From Lachnospiraceae bacterium (lineage in GTDB: Bacteria; Bacillota; Clostridia; Lachnospirales; Lachnospiraceae), in assembly GCA_024681795.1 (NCBI GenBank), contig JAILAD010000045.1, positions 1 through 64,000 on the forward strand: DNA of 64,000 nt. Reading direction: 5' to 3'. The number at the start of each line of letters is the position of its first letter. Position 1 is the stretch's first letter. Below the pieces are notes generated by a model. The model saw only the letters and a program-made list of their open reading frames with translations, had not been told where the DNA came from and did no database searches. Position numbers and translations under genes: made by a program. Positions 1 through 9,524 of this stretch are shown in pieces.

Positions 1-812
1 AAACGTTCTTCCCTGTTTTGCAGGGTTTTAATACAGCCGAGCAGCGTGGAAACCGTTTCTTCGATATTGTCTTTCGTAAGTTCCGGCAAAAGAACGAGGG
101 AAAGAATGGAAGTATGCGCCATTTCTTTTACAAACAGATCGTCCAGTTTTGCCGAGAGTTTCCAGTGGATTCTCTGAAGCCTGTCACCCGGCTGATACTG
201 CCGGATTTCCTTGATGTCGGAGGAAATATTTCCCTTGGAATCGGACTCGGTGTATTCGTCCAGACCGTCCGATGAGGGTGTTGCGGGGAGATCATCCTGC
301 TCCGTTTCCACGGGGAAAACGGGAACCTCCACGATTTGCGTAACGGGCAGGGAATAGGTAAAGAAGTGAAGAAGGTCGGTTAACGCGACATTCATAATTT
401 CCGTCTTTACCATACCGATATAGATGTTTTCTATGGGAACGGAGATTTTTTCCGTATTTTTCGGGAGTACATGGATGGCAAGATGATGCTGGTACTCATT
501 ATCGTAATACAGATTTTTAACCTTAAAATCGATTTCACAAAGAAAGAACGGACAAAGAGTAGGATTCTTAAATTCAAAAATGACCGGAATATTGTGTTCC
601 TTTTCCACATAAGCCGCAGGGCAGTATGCCCGAAAGGATGTATTTTTTACCGAGCGGAAAAAAAGGGGAAGAAGGAGTACCGGAAGCAGAACATATACGA
701 GTATGAACGCAAGTAAAAACGGCTGCTCAATAAGAATGAGCAGCGCAGACATGGTAATAAAACCAAGCGCATATAAAATCATGGAAAGGTAATGTTTTTT
801 GATTCTCTTCAT
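1..812 (-). CDS. DUF58 domain protein (partial, 3' end outside window)
   Basis: The reading frame opens with ATG at 812 and is still open at position 1, so the C-terminus is missing. The N-terminus has two hydrophobic segments (about residues 10-50), then a beta-rich region, then the DUF58 signature around QPGDRLQRIHWKLSAK at about residues 205-220. DUF58 proteins are membrane-anchored, carry a von Willebrand A-like fold and are regularly encoded next to MoxR ATPases, as here, where the MoxR stop codon lies 24 nt upstream. By analogy with other MoxR-DUF58 pairs it may act in envelope maturation, but the target is unknown. Confidence 0.85.
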   Translation of the reverse strand, partial: MKRIKKHYLSMILYALGFITMSALLILIEQPFLLAFILVYVLLPVLLLPLFFRSVKNTSFRAYCPAAYVEKEHNIPVIFEFKNPTLCPFFLCEIDFKVKNLYYDNEYQHHLAIHVLPKNTEKISVPIENIYIGMVKTEIMNVALTDLLHFFTYSLPVTQIVEVPVFPVETEQDDLPATPSSDGLDEYTESDSKGNISSDIKEIRQYQPGDRLQRIHWKLSAKLDDLFVKEMAHTSILSLVLLPELTKDNIEETVSTLLGCIKTLQNREER

Positions 813-836
813 GTTCTGTGTCGGTGATACGAATAA

Positions 837-1799
837 TCAGTGTGTTTCGTGTACTCTGGGAATCGGACAGGAGCCGAATGCATTTAAAAGGGCGGTATTT
901 ACGGTAGAACCCGTTGCCTTGGCTTTGGTGGAAAGCAGTACTCTGTGGTTTGCAATTGCAAGGAATACCTCCCGGAAGTCTTCGGGAATGACAAAATCAC
1001 GCCCGGAGAGAAATGCATGGGATTTGGCCATTTTCAAAAGAGCAATGCTTCCGCGGGGACTTAAGCCGAGCGTAAAGACATCTTCGTTTCTTGTTGCCTC
1101 GGTAAGGGAAACGGCATAATCATAAAGACTTTCGGAAACATGAATTTCGGAAACGGTCTTCTGAATCTGAAGGATTTCTTCCTGATGGATAATGGCCGGC
1201 ATTTCACGAATGATTTCATGGGAATCGCCTTTTAAGATGTCCAAGGCACTCTCGTGATTCGGATATCCCATGGAAAGACGTACCATAAAACGGTCAAGCT
1301 GTGATTCCGGAAGTTTCTGGGTACCGCTCGCTCCAATCGGATTCTGTGTTGCGATTACAAGGAAAGGCTTCGGCAGATCACGGGTTACGCCGTCCACCGT
1401 TGCACGTCCTTCTTCCATAACCTCAAGAAGGGCAGACTGTGTTTTCGGTGAGGTACGGTTAATTTCATCCGCCAGAAACAGATTGGTATATACGGCACCT
1501 TCGCGAAAAGAGAACTCGCCGGTATTTTTGTCGTACATGGTAAAACCGGAAATGTCGCTCGGAAGAACATCGGGCGTAAACTGAACACGTTTATAGGATA
1601 AATCCAAAACTTTTGCAAGTGCGGTAACCAGTGTCGTTTTGCCGACTCCCGGGATATCTTCAAGAAGGATGTGTCCGCCGGCGAATGCGGCACAGAGGAC
1701 CATGTCGATGATTTCATCCTTGCCGTGTATGGCGAGCCGGATGGTATTTTTTACTTCCTCAATACGGGATGCATAAGGAAAATTATTCTGTTCGGTCAT
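837..1799 (-). CDS. MoxR family AAA+ ATPase
   Basis: A 320-residue AAA+ ATPase of MoxR type. The Walker A motif is GVGKTT at about residues 50-55; a Walker B-like LADEIN stretch follows near residue 111, with the family-typical PKTQSALLEVMEE helix and an ATQNP sensor segment after it. MoxR proteins act as chaperone-like ATPases that mature partner proteins, often von Willebrand A domain proteins. The DUF58 gene directly downstream is the usual partner. The start codon is preceded by AAGGAG at good spacing. Length and motifs are normal for the family; the substrate cannot be told from sequence. Confidence 0.93.
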   Translation of the reverse strand: MTEQNNFPYASRIEEVKNTIRLAIHGKDEIIDMVLCAAFAGGHILLEDIPGVGKTTLVTALAKVLDLSYKRVQFTPDVLPSDISGFTMYDKNTGEFSFREGAVYTNLFLADEINRTSPKTQSALLEVMEEGRATVDGVTRDLPKPFLVIATQNPIGASGTQKLPESQLDRFMVRLSMGYPNHESALDILKGDSHEIIREMPAIIHQEEILQIQKTVSEIHVSESLYDYAVSLTEATRNEDVFTLGLSPRGSIALLKMAKSHAFLSGRDFVIPEDFREVFLAIANHRVLLSTKAKATGSTVNTALLNAFGSCPIPRVHETH

Positions 1800-1986
1800 T
1801 GTATGCTCCTTAAATTTTGATATGAAAAATGTAATTTAAGCCGTTTTAAATACGGGGGTTGCATTCCCGGCGAAAGAAGACCGGATGCGCAAACCGACAA
1901 GTGAATTGTATCATAAAGGAGAAGCCTTTTCTACATAATTCACAAAAGATACACTTATCTTTGATAAAATTTAGACAATTCTTTTC

Positions 1987-2016
1987 TTGAAAGAAAATCG
2001 TTTTTTTTTGTATAAT
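1987..2016 (+). promoter_or_regulatory. Sigma-A-type promoter for the LTA-synthase-like gene
   Basis: A TTGAAA -35 box (1987-1992) is followed after 18 nt by a perfect TATAAT -10 box (2011-2016). The predicted transcript starts about 45 nt before the ATG at 2070. The rest of the 1800-2069 gap must also hold the promoter of the divergent moxR gene, but I see no convincing -35/-10 pair for that strand. Confidence 0.75.
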
Positions 2017-2069
2017 GACAGTTAGACAAAAAGGTAGAAAAACAGATTTATTCATAAGACGGAGTGAAT

Positions 2070-4493
2070 ATGAGTGAGATTGTAATCGAGAGTCTGGAAG
2101 AACTGGACAGAAAAAAAAAGGAAGAACAGAAAAAGACCGAAAAAGAAAACTTCGGCACACGCATGAAAGCCGGTGCCGTACAGCTTCTGATTTATTTCGG
2201 TATTTTTGCTGTATCGATCATTATCTGGGAACTGATTTTAAGAATTCAGATCGGCGGCGGAATTAAAGCGTCAAATCTGTTTTTCTTATTCTTTGTGCCC
2301 GCACAGGCGATGGTGCTTGCCGCGATCAACGGTTTTGTACCAAGGAAAGTAAGCCGTTTCCTGTTCCCGGCAACACTTCTTCTGGTTGCGGTATTTTACG
2401 GAATCCAGCTGGTATATTTCAGAATATTCGGCTCGCTTTTGTCCGTTTACCTTCTCGGTATGGGAACGGATGCAGTCGGTAATTTCGGCTGGGCGATGCA
2501 GGAGACAATCGTGAAATCAATCGGAATGCTGTTACTTTTAATGCTTCCGGTTATTGCAACCCTCGTACTCTGTATTTTAAAAAAGGTAAAATGTGAGCCG
2601 TATCCCCTTGTGCTTCATGCCATCGCACTGGGGCTCGGCGTACTGCTTTGGTTCGGCGGTGCATACGGTATCATCGTCGGCGGAGATGAAAGAGCAAGTG
2701 CATATTATGCATTCCACTCAAACCTTTCCGATACCGATACTACCGCATCAAGAGTGGGAACCATGACAACAACTTTGGTAGAAGCGGGAAGTTATTACCT
2801 CGGACTTGGTTCTCATAAAGACGAAACCCTGACCATGGTTGACATGAACAGCATTACCCTGGAGCCCGAACCGATTTCCGAGAAAGTAATCGAAAAGAAA
2901 GAAGAAGTTGTATCGGAGATTCCTTCCGATTCGGAAACTACATCGGAAAAGGAGAAAGAACCGGAAATCGAGAAGATTCCGTATGTTTATGAAAACCTTG
3001 ATTTCAACGCTCTGGCGGAAAATACCGAACAGCAGGATTTACGGGATATGTACATCTATTTCGGACAGAGACAGCCGACCACGACGAATGAGTATACCGG
3101 TCTTCTGGAAGGCTACAATCTGATTTATATCTGTGCGGAGAGTTTCTGGAACTATGCGGTGGATGAAGAGGTTACACCGACTCTGTATAAGATGATGAAT
3201 AACGGAATCATCCTGAATAATTACTATAACAGTTTCCGGAATACCACGACGAACGGCGAGTATGCGTTCAGCACAAGTCTCTGGCCGGATGTATCCAGAC
3301 AGGCCGATCAGGGAATGGGCGTCGGAAGTTTTCCGATGTCTTCGGAAAAGTTCATGCCGGGCGGACTCGGTGATTTCTTTGCAACCGAGGATGTACCGTC
3401 ATATGCATTCCATAACTATTACGGATTTTATTACAGACGTGTGCTTTCTTATCCGAATCTGGGATATGAGAATGTTTCCTTTATGGGTAACGGAATGAAA
3501 TTTACATCCGCATGGCCTGCTTCCGACCTGGAACTGATGGAACAGTCGGTTGACAAATATATTGAAGAAGACAGATTCTTTACCTACTATATGACGTTCT
3601 CCGGGCACGGTCCTTACAATGCAAGCAATTTTATGTATCGTAAGAACATCGATGAAGTAAAGAAGCGTCTTGGTGACAGAGCAAAGAATTACAGTGATGA
3701 GGCGCTCGGATATTTTGCCGGAAATCTGGAGTTTGAGTATGGTATGGAATATCTGGTAAACAGACTCGAAGAAGCCGGAAAAATGGATAAGACGCTGATT
3801 GTCATTGCCGGCGATCATTATCCGTATTACCTGACCGAAAGCGGAAGAGAAAGCCTTGCAGGTGTAAAAATCGATGAAAAGGATATTTACAAATCTGCCT
3901 GCATCATGTATACGACAGGCCTGGAAGAGCCGATTGTAACCGATACGTACTGCTGTAACGTGGACATTATTCCGACCGTTTTAAATCTGATGGGAATAAA
4001 ATTTGATTCCAGACTTTTAATGGGTACCGATATTTTCTCGGACGGCGTACATAAAGCGGTTTTGTATGACAGAAGTTTTATCACGGATAAAGTGCGTTAT
4101 GATGCAAAAACCGGTGACGTGGAATGGAAAATCGATCCGGATGCATATGATTGGAAAAACTTAAAGATTTATGTGGATAATATGTCTGCTTTGGTAGACT
4201 CCGAATATACCGCAAGTTTAAATATTATCAAGATGAATTTCTATTATCAGCTTTGGAAAGATTCCGGTATGTTTACGGAGGAAGAGGCAAATGCGGAGAA
4301 GACCCGTGAAATTCAGGTCGGTGCCCAACTCCAGAATCTAAATGCCGAGGACCAGCAGAGAAGAGAGGATTATGCCGCAAAGAAAGCGGAAGAGGCTGCG
4401 GCGGCAGCTGCTGCAGCGCTTTTGAACAATCCTCCGGCAGAAAATCCCGAACAGGTTCCTGCTCCGGCGCCTGAACCGGCTCCCGTGGAATAG
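2070..4493 (+). CDS. LTA synthase family protein (membrane sulfatase-fold enzyme)
   Basis: About 807 residues. Several membrane segments lie in residues 30-210, followed by a charged linker rich in Glu and Lys, then an alkaline phosphatase/sulfatase-fold domain from about residue 345. Recognisable elements are the YICAESFW strand, a Thr-rich NTTTNGEYAF segment near residue 390 where LtaS-type enzymes carry the catalytic Thr, SGHGPYN, and the metal-binding GDHYPYY near residue 580. This fits a polyglycerol-phosphate or other phosphoglycerol transferase working outside the membrane. The C-terminus has an Ala/Glu-rich stretch and a Pro-rich tail, which is unusual. An in-frame GTG at 2064 exists, but GGAG at 2061-2064 favours the ATG at 2070. 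Confidence 0.87.
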   Translation: MSEIVIESLEELDRKKKEEQKKTEKENFGTRMKAGAVQLLIYFGIFAVSIIIWELILRIQIGGGIKASNLFFLFFVPAQAMVLAAINGFVPRKVSRFLFPATLLLVAVFYGIQLVYFRIFGSLLSVYLLGMGTDAVGNFGWAMQETIVKSIGMLLLLMLPVIATLVLCILKKVKCEPYPLVLHAIALGLGVLLWFGGAYGIIVGGDERASAYYAFHSNLSDTDTTASRVGTMTTTLVEAGSYYLGLGSHKDETLTMVDMNSITLEPEPISEKVIEKKEEVVSEIPSDSETTSEKEKEPEIEKIPYVYENLDFNALAENTEQQDLRDMYIYFGQRQPTTTNEYTGLLEGYNLIYICAESFWNYAVDEEVTPTLYKMMNNGIILNNYYNSFRNTTTNGEYAFSTSLWPDVSRQADQGMGVGSFPMSSEKFMPGGLGDFFATEDVPSYAFHNYYGFYYRRVLSYPNLGYENVSFMGNGMKFTSAWPASDLELMEQSVDKYIEEDRFFTYYMTFSGHGPYNASNFMYRKNIDEVKKRLGDRAKNYSDEALGYFAGNLEFEYGMEYLVNRLEEAGKMDKTLIVIAGDHYPYYLTESGRESLAGVKIDEKDIYKSACIMYTTGLEEPIVTDTYCCNVDIIPTVLNLMGIKFDSRLLMGTDIFSDGVHKAVLYDRSFITDKVRYDAKTGDVEWKIDPDAYDWKNLKIYVDNMSALVDSEYTASLNIIKMNFYYQLWKDSGMFTEEEANAEKTREIQVGAQLQNLNAEDQQRREDYAAKKAEEAAAAAAAALLNNPPAENPEQVPAPAPEPAPVE

Positions 4494-4582
4494 GGAGGAA
4501 TAAAAAGCGTTCCGGGAACTGTGGAATAAACGGCGAACGAGGAATCGGAAAACATAAATAAAAGGATTGAACAAGTATGAAT

Positions 4583-4621
4583 AAAGGCTTGCGGGAATTC
4601 GGTTTCCCGCAGGCCTTTTTT
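4583..4621 (+). terminator. Rho-independent terminator after the LTA-synthase-like gene
   Basis: A strong GC-rich hairpin (arms around AAGGCTTGCGGGA and TTCCCGCAGGCCTT) is followed by a run of T at 4615-4621. It lies 90 nt after the upstream stop codon and just before the next promoter. Confidence 0.88.
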
Positions 4622-4622
4622 A

Positions 4623-4631
4623 TGGTATAAT
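4623..4631 (+). promoter_or_regulatory. Extended -10 promoter (TGG-TATAAT)
   Basis: TATAAT at 4626-4631 is preceded by TG plus one base, the extended -10 arrangement; no good -35 box is seen. The in-frame ATG at 4630 lies inside this box, so it cannot be the translation start, which supports the ATG at 4666. Confidence 0.6.
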
Positions 4632-4665
4632 GAAATGTCATTATAAATGTATTGCGGGATGTTTT

Positions 4666-6981
4666 ATGAAACAAAAATTCGGAGTGGTAAAACAACAGAA
4701 TATTCCGATTCCCATAATATTGCTTGCCGTTTTACTTGTGGTCTGCATTACGGCGGTCAATATTATAGTGGTGCGCAGTTATGTAAAGAAAATGATTGAT
4801 TCTTCCATGGAGGATCATCTTTATGATCTGGCAATCAGCCTGGATGAGAGTATGGACAGGATGCAGTCAAAGGCAGAAACAGTAAAGGACGTTGTTTTTG
4901 CGGCACAGTCCGAACGTGAACTGATTGATACGCTTGAAGATATCGATAAAACTTCGGCACTTTACAGGTTCTTTTATCTTACGAAAGACGGTGTACTTTA
5001 CGACGGGCATAAGGGAATCAATCCGATTGAGTATAAGTTTTCCAAAATTCTGAAGTTCAGAAGCACTCTTTTCGTGGATGATTATTATTCCTACTGTGAA
5101 GCCGTAAATACAAACGATCCGGAGAAAATGCATTACGTTGTTCTCGGTGTGTACCGGAAGACGGATGAAAACGGCGATGCCGAAGGTTTTTTCATTACGG
5201 CCATGCCGATTGACGAACTTGTTCCGGAGGAAGAATACAAGCATCTGGATGAATCGGTTGCAGCCTGTCTTATGGCAGAAGACGGAACTGTTTATTCCTC
5301 ATCGGATACGTATAAAGAAAAATTTATGAATATCGAAAATACGGGTAATGCTTATTCTGCCTCTATGAAAATAACGGATGAAAGTGCCGTTACCCAGAAT
5401 AAATTCGTACAGATGCAAAGGTATCTGAACGTCAATAAAATGTATTCCATTTCGTGTAAAGGGAAAGACGGAAAACAGATTCTGATTCGCGGAGTGAAAA
5501 TCAGGGGAGCTGCGGATTTATTCCTTTATGCGGTTTATGAAAGCGGCATTATGGATGAAATGATGATGCCGGTTATTCTGACCACGTTTATCTGCAGTAT
5601 CGGAATTGTGGCAGTGCTGTTTTTTATCATTCTTCTGCAGATGATGATTAATTACCGGAATATTGTCAGCATGGAAATTCTGGCATATACGGATGAGGTT
5701 ACGGGCGGATATAATCTGAATTATTTTAAATTTAAGGCACCTGAGTTAATAGACGGAAATTCGGAGAATCATTACGTGATTAACCGTTTTGATATTGCCA
5801 ATTTCCGGTATCTGAACGAGGCATACGGACACGTCAGTGCAGATGAAATTCTGCGGAATATCCCGGAACAGTTTGATAAAATATATTCCAAAAAGGAATT
5901 GTGTGCGCGTATTAATTCCGACCAGTTTATTGCACTGATTTTGAATGATGCGGAAATGGAAGAGAAAAACCGCAGATTTGAAAAGATTATCGGAGATATG
6001 GCAAAAGAATCCGGTGTGAAATACCCGATCCGGTTTAAAAGAGGAATTTACAAGGTTCGGAAAGAAGATCATAACATCGATATCATGATTGACCACGCCA
6101 ATGCGGCAAGGAAATCCTTAAAAGGCGGGGAAAAGAACCTGGAAGTTTTGTATTCCGAGAGTATTATTCACGATATGAAAAAAGTGGATACGATAGTATC
6201 GGAGATGCAGCAGGCATTGAATCAGGGTGAATTTAAGCCGTATCTGCAGCCGAAATGGGATATCGTGAACAACAGGATTACGGGTGCCGAGATTTTGGTC
6301 CGCTGGATAAAGAAGGACGGAAATATCATTTACCCTTCCGATTTTATTCCGATTTTCGAGCAGAACGGTTTTATCGAGAAACTGGATTTCTATATGCTTG
6401 AAAAACTTTGTGAAAAACTACGGGAGTATAAGCAGTCCGGATTATACAATATTGTTCCGATCAGTATCAATCAGTCCAGAATCCTTTTAAGCAATCCGGA
6501 ATATTTAAAGAACGTGGAACGGATTATGAACCGGTATGATACATCCATCGAGGATATTCAGATTGAGATTACGGAATCCGTATTTTTTAACGACCGCGAG
6601 AAAATGATTTCGGTAATTGACCAGCTGAAGGAAATGGGACTTACGCTTTGCATGGATGATTTCGGAAGCGGATATTCTTCCCTGAATCTGTTAAAGGATA
6701 TTCCGTTCGATATTCTGAAAATTGACAAGGATTTCTTCTCGGAGGCAGAGACTTCAAGAGATACCGTAATTATCATGAAACATGTTATCGAGATGGCACA
6801 TGAGCTCGGAATTAAAGTTGTCTGCGAGGGTGTTGAAACCGAAAAACAGGTGAACATGTTAAAGGGAATCGGCTGTAAGATGGTACAGGGTTTTTTTTAC
6901 GGAAAACCGATTCCGTTTGATGAATTCATGGAACGGTTTTTGTTAAAGGATGCAGGAGATGTGGAGAAAAGCGGAAAATGA
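4666..6981 (+). CDS. Membrane EAL-domain c-di-GMP phosphodiesterase with degenerate GGDEF domain
   Basis: About 771 residues. Layout: membrane segment near residues 10-36, extracytoplasmic sensor region to about 300, second membrane segment 302-328, GGDEF-like domain about 340-500, EAL domain about 525-765. The GGDEF signature is replaced by NSDQF near residue 417, so diguanylate cyclase activity is not expected. The EAL domain keeps its key motifs: EILVRW in place of EALLRW, IEITES, DDFGSGYSS near residue 663, LKIDKDF, EGVET and QGFFYGKP. It probably hydrolyses c-di-GMP, with the N-terminal part sensing an external signal. Start chosen because the promoter overlaps the upstream ATG. Its stop overlaps the queH start by 4 nt. 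Confidence 0.88.
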   Translation: MKQKFGVVKQQNIPIPIILLAVLLVVCITAVNIIVVRSYVKKMIDSSMEDHLYDLAISLDESMDRMQSKAETVKDVVFAAQSERELIDTLEDIDKTSALYRFFYLTKDGVLYDGHKGINPIEYKFSKILKFRSTLFVDDYYSYCEAVNTNDPEKMHYVVLGVYRKTDENGDAEGFFITAMPIDELVPEEEYKHLDESVAACLMAEDGTVYSSSDTYKEKFMNIENTGNAYSASMKITDESAVTQNKFVQMQRYLNVNKMYSISCKGKDGKQILIRGVKIRGAADLFLYAVYESGIMDEMMMPVILTTFICSIGIVAVLFFIILLQMMINYRNIVSMEILAYTDEVTGGYNLNYFKFKAPELIDGNSENHYVINRFDIANFRYLNEAYGHVSADEILRNIPEQFDKIYSKKELCARINSDQFIALILNDAEMEEKNRRFEKIIGDMAKESGVKYPIRFKRGIYKVRKEDHNIDIMIDHANAARKSLKGGEKNLEVLYSESIIHDMKKVDTIVSEMQQALNQGEFKPYLQPKWDIVNNRITGAEILVRWIKKDGNIIYPSDFIPIFEQNGFIEKLDFYMLEKLCEKLREYKQSGLYNIVPISINQSRILLSNPEYLKNVERIMNRYDTSIEDIQIEITESVFFNDREKMISVIDQLKEMGLTLCMDDFGSGYSSLNLLKDIPFDILKIDKDFFSEAETSRDTVIIMKHVIEMAHELGIKVVCEGVETEKQVNMLKGIGCKMVQGFFYGKPIPFDEFMERFLLKDAGDVEKSGK

Positions 6982-7628
6982 TCAATGTTTCAAAGCAGAT
7001 GGATGAACTTCTGAATACCGCTTCGGAAAAAGGAAAGACCCTGCTTTTGCATTCCTGCTGTGCTCCCTGCAGCAGTTATGTATTGACCTACATTTGTAGT
7101 ACATACAGGGTAACGGTTCTTTATTTTAATCCGAATATTACGGAAGCCGCCGAATATGAAAAAAGAGCGGCAGAAGAAAAACGATTCATTGATGAAATAA
7201 ATGCAAAAGGAATACCGGCATTCCCGATTCGTTATCTGGACGGAAGATATGATTCAAAAGAATTTCTGGATGCGGTTAAGGGGTATGAGAGTTGTCCGGA
7301 GCGCGGGGAGAGATGCGCAATCTGCTTCCGGTTAAGACTTTCGGAGAGCGCCAGGGTGGCGGCGGAAGGAAAATATGATTATTTTGCTACGACGCTTACG
7401 TTAAGCCCGTTAAAAGATGCGGCATTATTAAACAGGATCGGGGAAGAAGAAGGGATTCGTTTCGGTGTGAAATATCTGCCTTCGGATTTCAAGAAAAAAG
7501 GCGGGTATTTAAAGAGCATTGAACTTTCCAAGGAGTACGGTCTTTACAGGCAGGATTTTTGCGGGTGTGTATTTTCCAGGGCAGAGCGGGAACGCTTAAA
7601 GGCCGGACAGAGAAGTAATACGGAATAA
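6978..7628 (+). CDS. queH: Epoxyqueuosine reductase QueH (DUF208)
   Basis: 216 residues, matching the QueH family: an N-terminal HSCCAPCSSYVL motif, YFNPNIT, a central CPERGERCAICFRLRL segment and a C-terminal RQDFCGCVFS motif. QueH performs the last step of queuosine synthesis in tRNA, reducing epoxyqueuosine, and uses its cysteines to bind metal and an Fe-S cluster. It is the non-homologous alternative to QueG. The start codon overlaps the stop of the EAL gene (ATGA), so the two are translationally coupled; I see no functional link between them. No other queuosine genes are in the window. Confidence 0.92.
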   Translation: MINVSKQMDELLNTASEKGKTLLLHSCCAPCSSYVLTYICSTYRVTVLYFNPNITEAAEYEKRAAEEKRFIDEINAKGIPAFPIRYLDGRYDSKEFLDAVKGYESCPERGERCAICFRLRLSESARVAAEGKYDYFATTLTLSPLKDAALLNRIGEEEGIRFGVKYLPSDFKKKGGYLKSIELSKEYGLYRQDFCGCVFSRAERERLKAGQRSNTE

Positions 7629-7680
7629 AACACAGAAATACGGAAATATAAAACAGAAATATAAAACAGAGGTTAAACAG
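7629..7680 (+). repeat. Short tandem repeat upstream of argS
   Basis: The sequence GAAATATAAAACA occurs twice in a row (about 7639-7669), with a partial copy before it. It lies between queH and argS. A similar GAAATATAAA repeat precedes thyA at 45303-45347. No clear terminator is present in the gap. Confidence 0.5.
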
Positions 7681-9453
7681 ATGGAAAAATTACTTGATTT
7701 ACTCAGCAATGAAGTGGGCGATGCATTTGAAAAAGCAGGCTACGGACGTGAACTCGGCAAGGTTGCGGTTTCCAACCGCCCTGACCTGTGCGAGTATCAG
7801 TGCAACGGTTCCCTTGCCGGTGCAAAACTTTACAAAAAGGCACCGCTTATGATAGCGAATGATGTAGCGGAGGTTTTGAAAGAGAGCAAAGCATTTGAAA
7901 AAGTCGAGGTGTGTCCTCCGGGATTTTTAAACCTGAATCTGGACGGAGAGTATTTAAAAGACTATTTAAACCGGATGGCAACCGCCCCGAAATTCGGGTT
8001 AAAAGAGCCTGAAAAGAAATTAAAGGTAATTGTGGACTACGGCGGACCGAACGTTGCAAAACCCCTTCACGTCGGACATCTGCGTTCTGCTGTTATCGGG
8101 GAAAGTGTAAAGAGAATTGTCCGCTTTATGGGGCATGAAGCAATCGGCGATATCCATCTTGGTGACTGGGGGCTTCAGATGGGGCTTATTATAGCGGAAT
8201 TAAAACTTCGTAAACCGGAATTGCCGTATTTTGATGATAATTTTGAGGGAGATTATCCTGAAGAGGCTCCGTTTACCATTTCCGAACTCGAAGAGATTTA
8301 TCCGTTTGCATCCAAGAAGAGCAAAGAAGATACGGAAGAAGGACATGCATTCAAGGAAGAAGCCATGAACTGCACCTTCAGACTTCAGTCCGGTGTGCGC
8401 GGATACCGTGCGCTTTGGAAGCATATTTTAAAAGTTTCGGTTACGGATTTAAAGCGCAATTACGATAATTTAAACGTTTCCTTTGATTTATGGAAGGGTG
8501 AATCCGATGTCCACGATATCATTCCCGGAATGGTAAAATACATGAAGGACAACGGCTATGCATATTTAAGTGACGGTGCACTTGTGGTGGATGTTAAGGA
8601 AGATACGGATACAAAGGAAATGCCGCCCTGTATGATTTTAAAATCCGACGGTGCAAGTTTATACAATACAACGGATCTTGCAACCATTATGGACCGTATG
8701 GAAAAGTATCATCCGGACCGTATGATTTATCTGACCGATAAGCGCCAGTCACTGTATTTTGAGCAGGTGTTCCGTTGTGCCAGAAAAACGAAACTGGTGG
8801 ATGAGGACACGGACTTAATCCATATCGGCTTCGGTACGGTAAACGGAAAGGACGGTACTGCTTTTAAGACCAGAGACGGAGGGGTACAGCGTCTGGAATA
8901 CCTGATTCGAGATATCAACGATGAAATGTTTAAGAAAATTTCAGAAGGCAGGGAAATGTCGGAAGAGGAAGCAAAAAATACCGCGAAACTGGTTTCCCTT
9001 GCGGCAATCAAGTACGGAGATTTGTCCAACCAGCCCTCCAAGGATTATATTTTCGATATAGAGAGATTCAGTTCCTTTGAAGGGGATACCGGTCCGTATC
9101 TTCTGTATACGGTTGTCAGAATCAAATCGATTCTGAAAAAATATGCCGGAGAGGTTGATATTGCAAAAGGTTTACATAAATCCGAAAGCGAAAGCGAAAA
9201 GAAACTCGGTATGCAGCTTGCAACCTTTAATGCAATGATGGAAGGTGCTTACGAGGAACTTGCACCGAACAGAATCTGTGCTTACATGTATGACCTCGCC
9301 AATGCTTTTAATGCATTTTATCATGAAACCAAAATTCTTTCCGAGGAGAATGAAGAGAAGAAGGTCGGATATTTAAGACTTTTGAAACTGGTACAGGAAG
9401 TAATGGAGTGCTGTATGGATGTACTCGGCTTCAGTGCTCCGGAGAAGATGTAA
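7681..9453 (+). CDS. argS: Arginyl-tRNA synthetase
   Basis: 590 residues, the normal length for class I ArgS. An N-terminal additional domain (residues 1-110) is followed by the catalytic core with the HIGH-type motif as HVGH near residue 129 in the context GPNVAKPLHVGHLRS. The second signature region contains FKTRDGG rather than a KMSKS motif, as often seen in ArgS. A DALR anticodon-binding domain follows and the protein ends in the typical FSAPEKM. It charges tRNA-Arg in the cytoplasm. The ribosome site is weak (AGAGG). Confidence 0.96.
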   Translation: MEKLLDLLSNEVGDAFEKAGYGRELGKVAVSNRPDLCEYQCNGSLAGAKLYKKAPLMIANDVAEVLKESKAFEKVEVCPPGFLNLNLDGEYLKDYLNRMATAPKFGLKEPEKKLKVIVDYGGPNVAKPLHVGHLRSAVIGESVKRIVRFMGHEAIGDIHLGDWGLQMGLIIAELKLRKPELPYFDDNFEGDYPEEAPFTISELEEIYPFASKKSKEDTEEGHAFKEEAMNCTFRLQSGVRGYRALWKHILKVSVTDLKRNYDNLNVSFDLWKGESDVHDIIPGMVKYMKDNGYAYLSDGALVVDVKEDTDTKEMPPCMILKSDGASLYNTTDLATIMDRMEKYHPDRMIYLTDKRQSLYFEQVFRCARKTKLVDEDTDLIHIGFGTVNGKDGTAFKTRDGGVQRLEYLIRDINDEMFKKISEGREMSEEEAKNTAKLVSLAAIKYGDLSNQPSKDYIFDIERFSSFEGDTGPYLLYTVVRIKSILKKYAGEVDIAKGLHKSESESEKKLGMQLATFNAMMEGAYEELAPNRICAYMYDLANAFNAFYHETKILSEENEEKKVGYLRLLKLVQEVMECCMDVLGFSAPEKM

Positions 9454-9495
9454 ACGATCATAAATCATAATTTTATTTTAAAGAAAGGAAAAGAT

Positions 9496-9512
9496 TATAC
9501 TACAGGTGTAGT
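9496..9512 (+). promoter_or_regulatory. TACA-NN-TGTA operator overlapping a -10 box
   Basis: ACTACA-GG-TGTAGT at 9499-9512 is a perfect 6+6 bp dyad whose core TACANNTGTA is the pattern bound by BlaI/MecI/CopY winged-helix repressors. It overlaps a TATACT -10 candidate at 9496-9501, a position expected for repression. The -35 region is poor. A similar, longer dyad lies at 17625-17640. No BlaI-like gene is in this window. Confidence 0.5.
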
Positions 9513-9524
9513 CAGATTAAGAAG

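Noticed and set aside
4630-4665. An upstream in-frame ATG for the EAL protein.
   Set aside because: It lies within the TATAAT box of the promoter; the ATG at 4666 gives a normal membrane-segment start.
7085-7100. A further CTACA-TT-TGTAG dyad inside queH (and CTACA-AA-TGTAG at 12035-12046 in the TrmH-like gene).
   Set aside because: Both lie inside coding sequence, the second within the conserved NPTNVGAIIRSA motif, and away from promoters; chance matches are likely.
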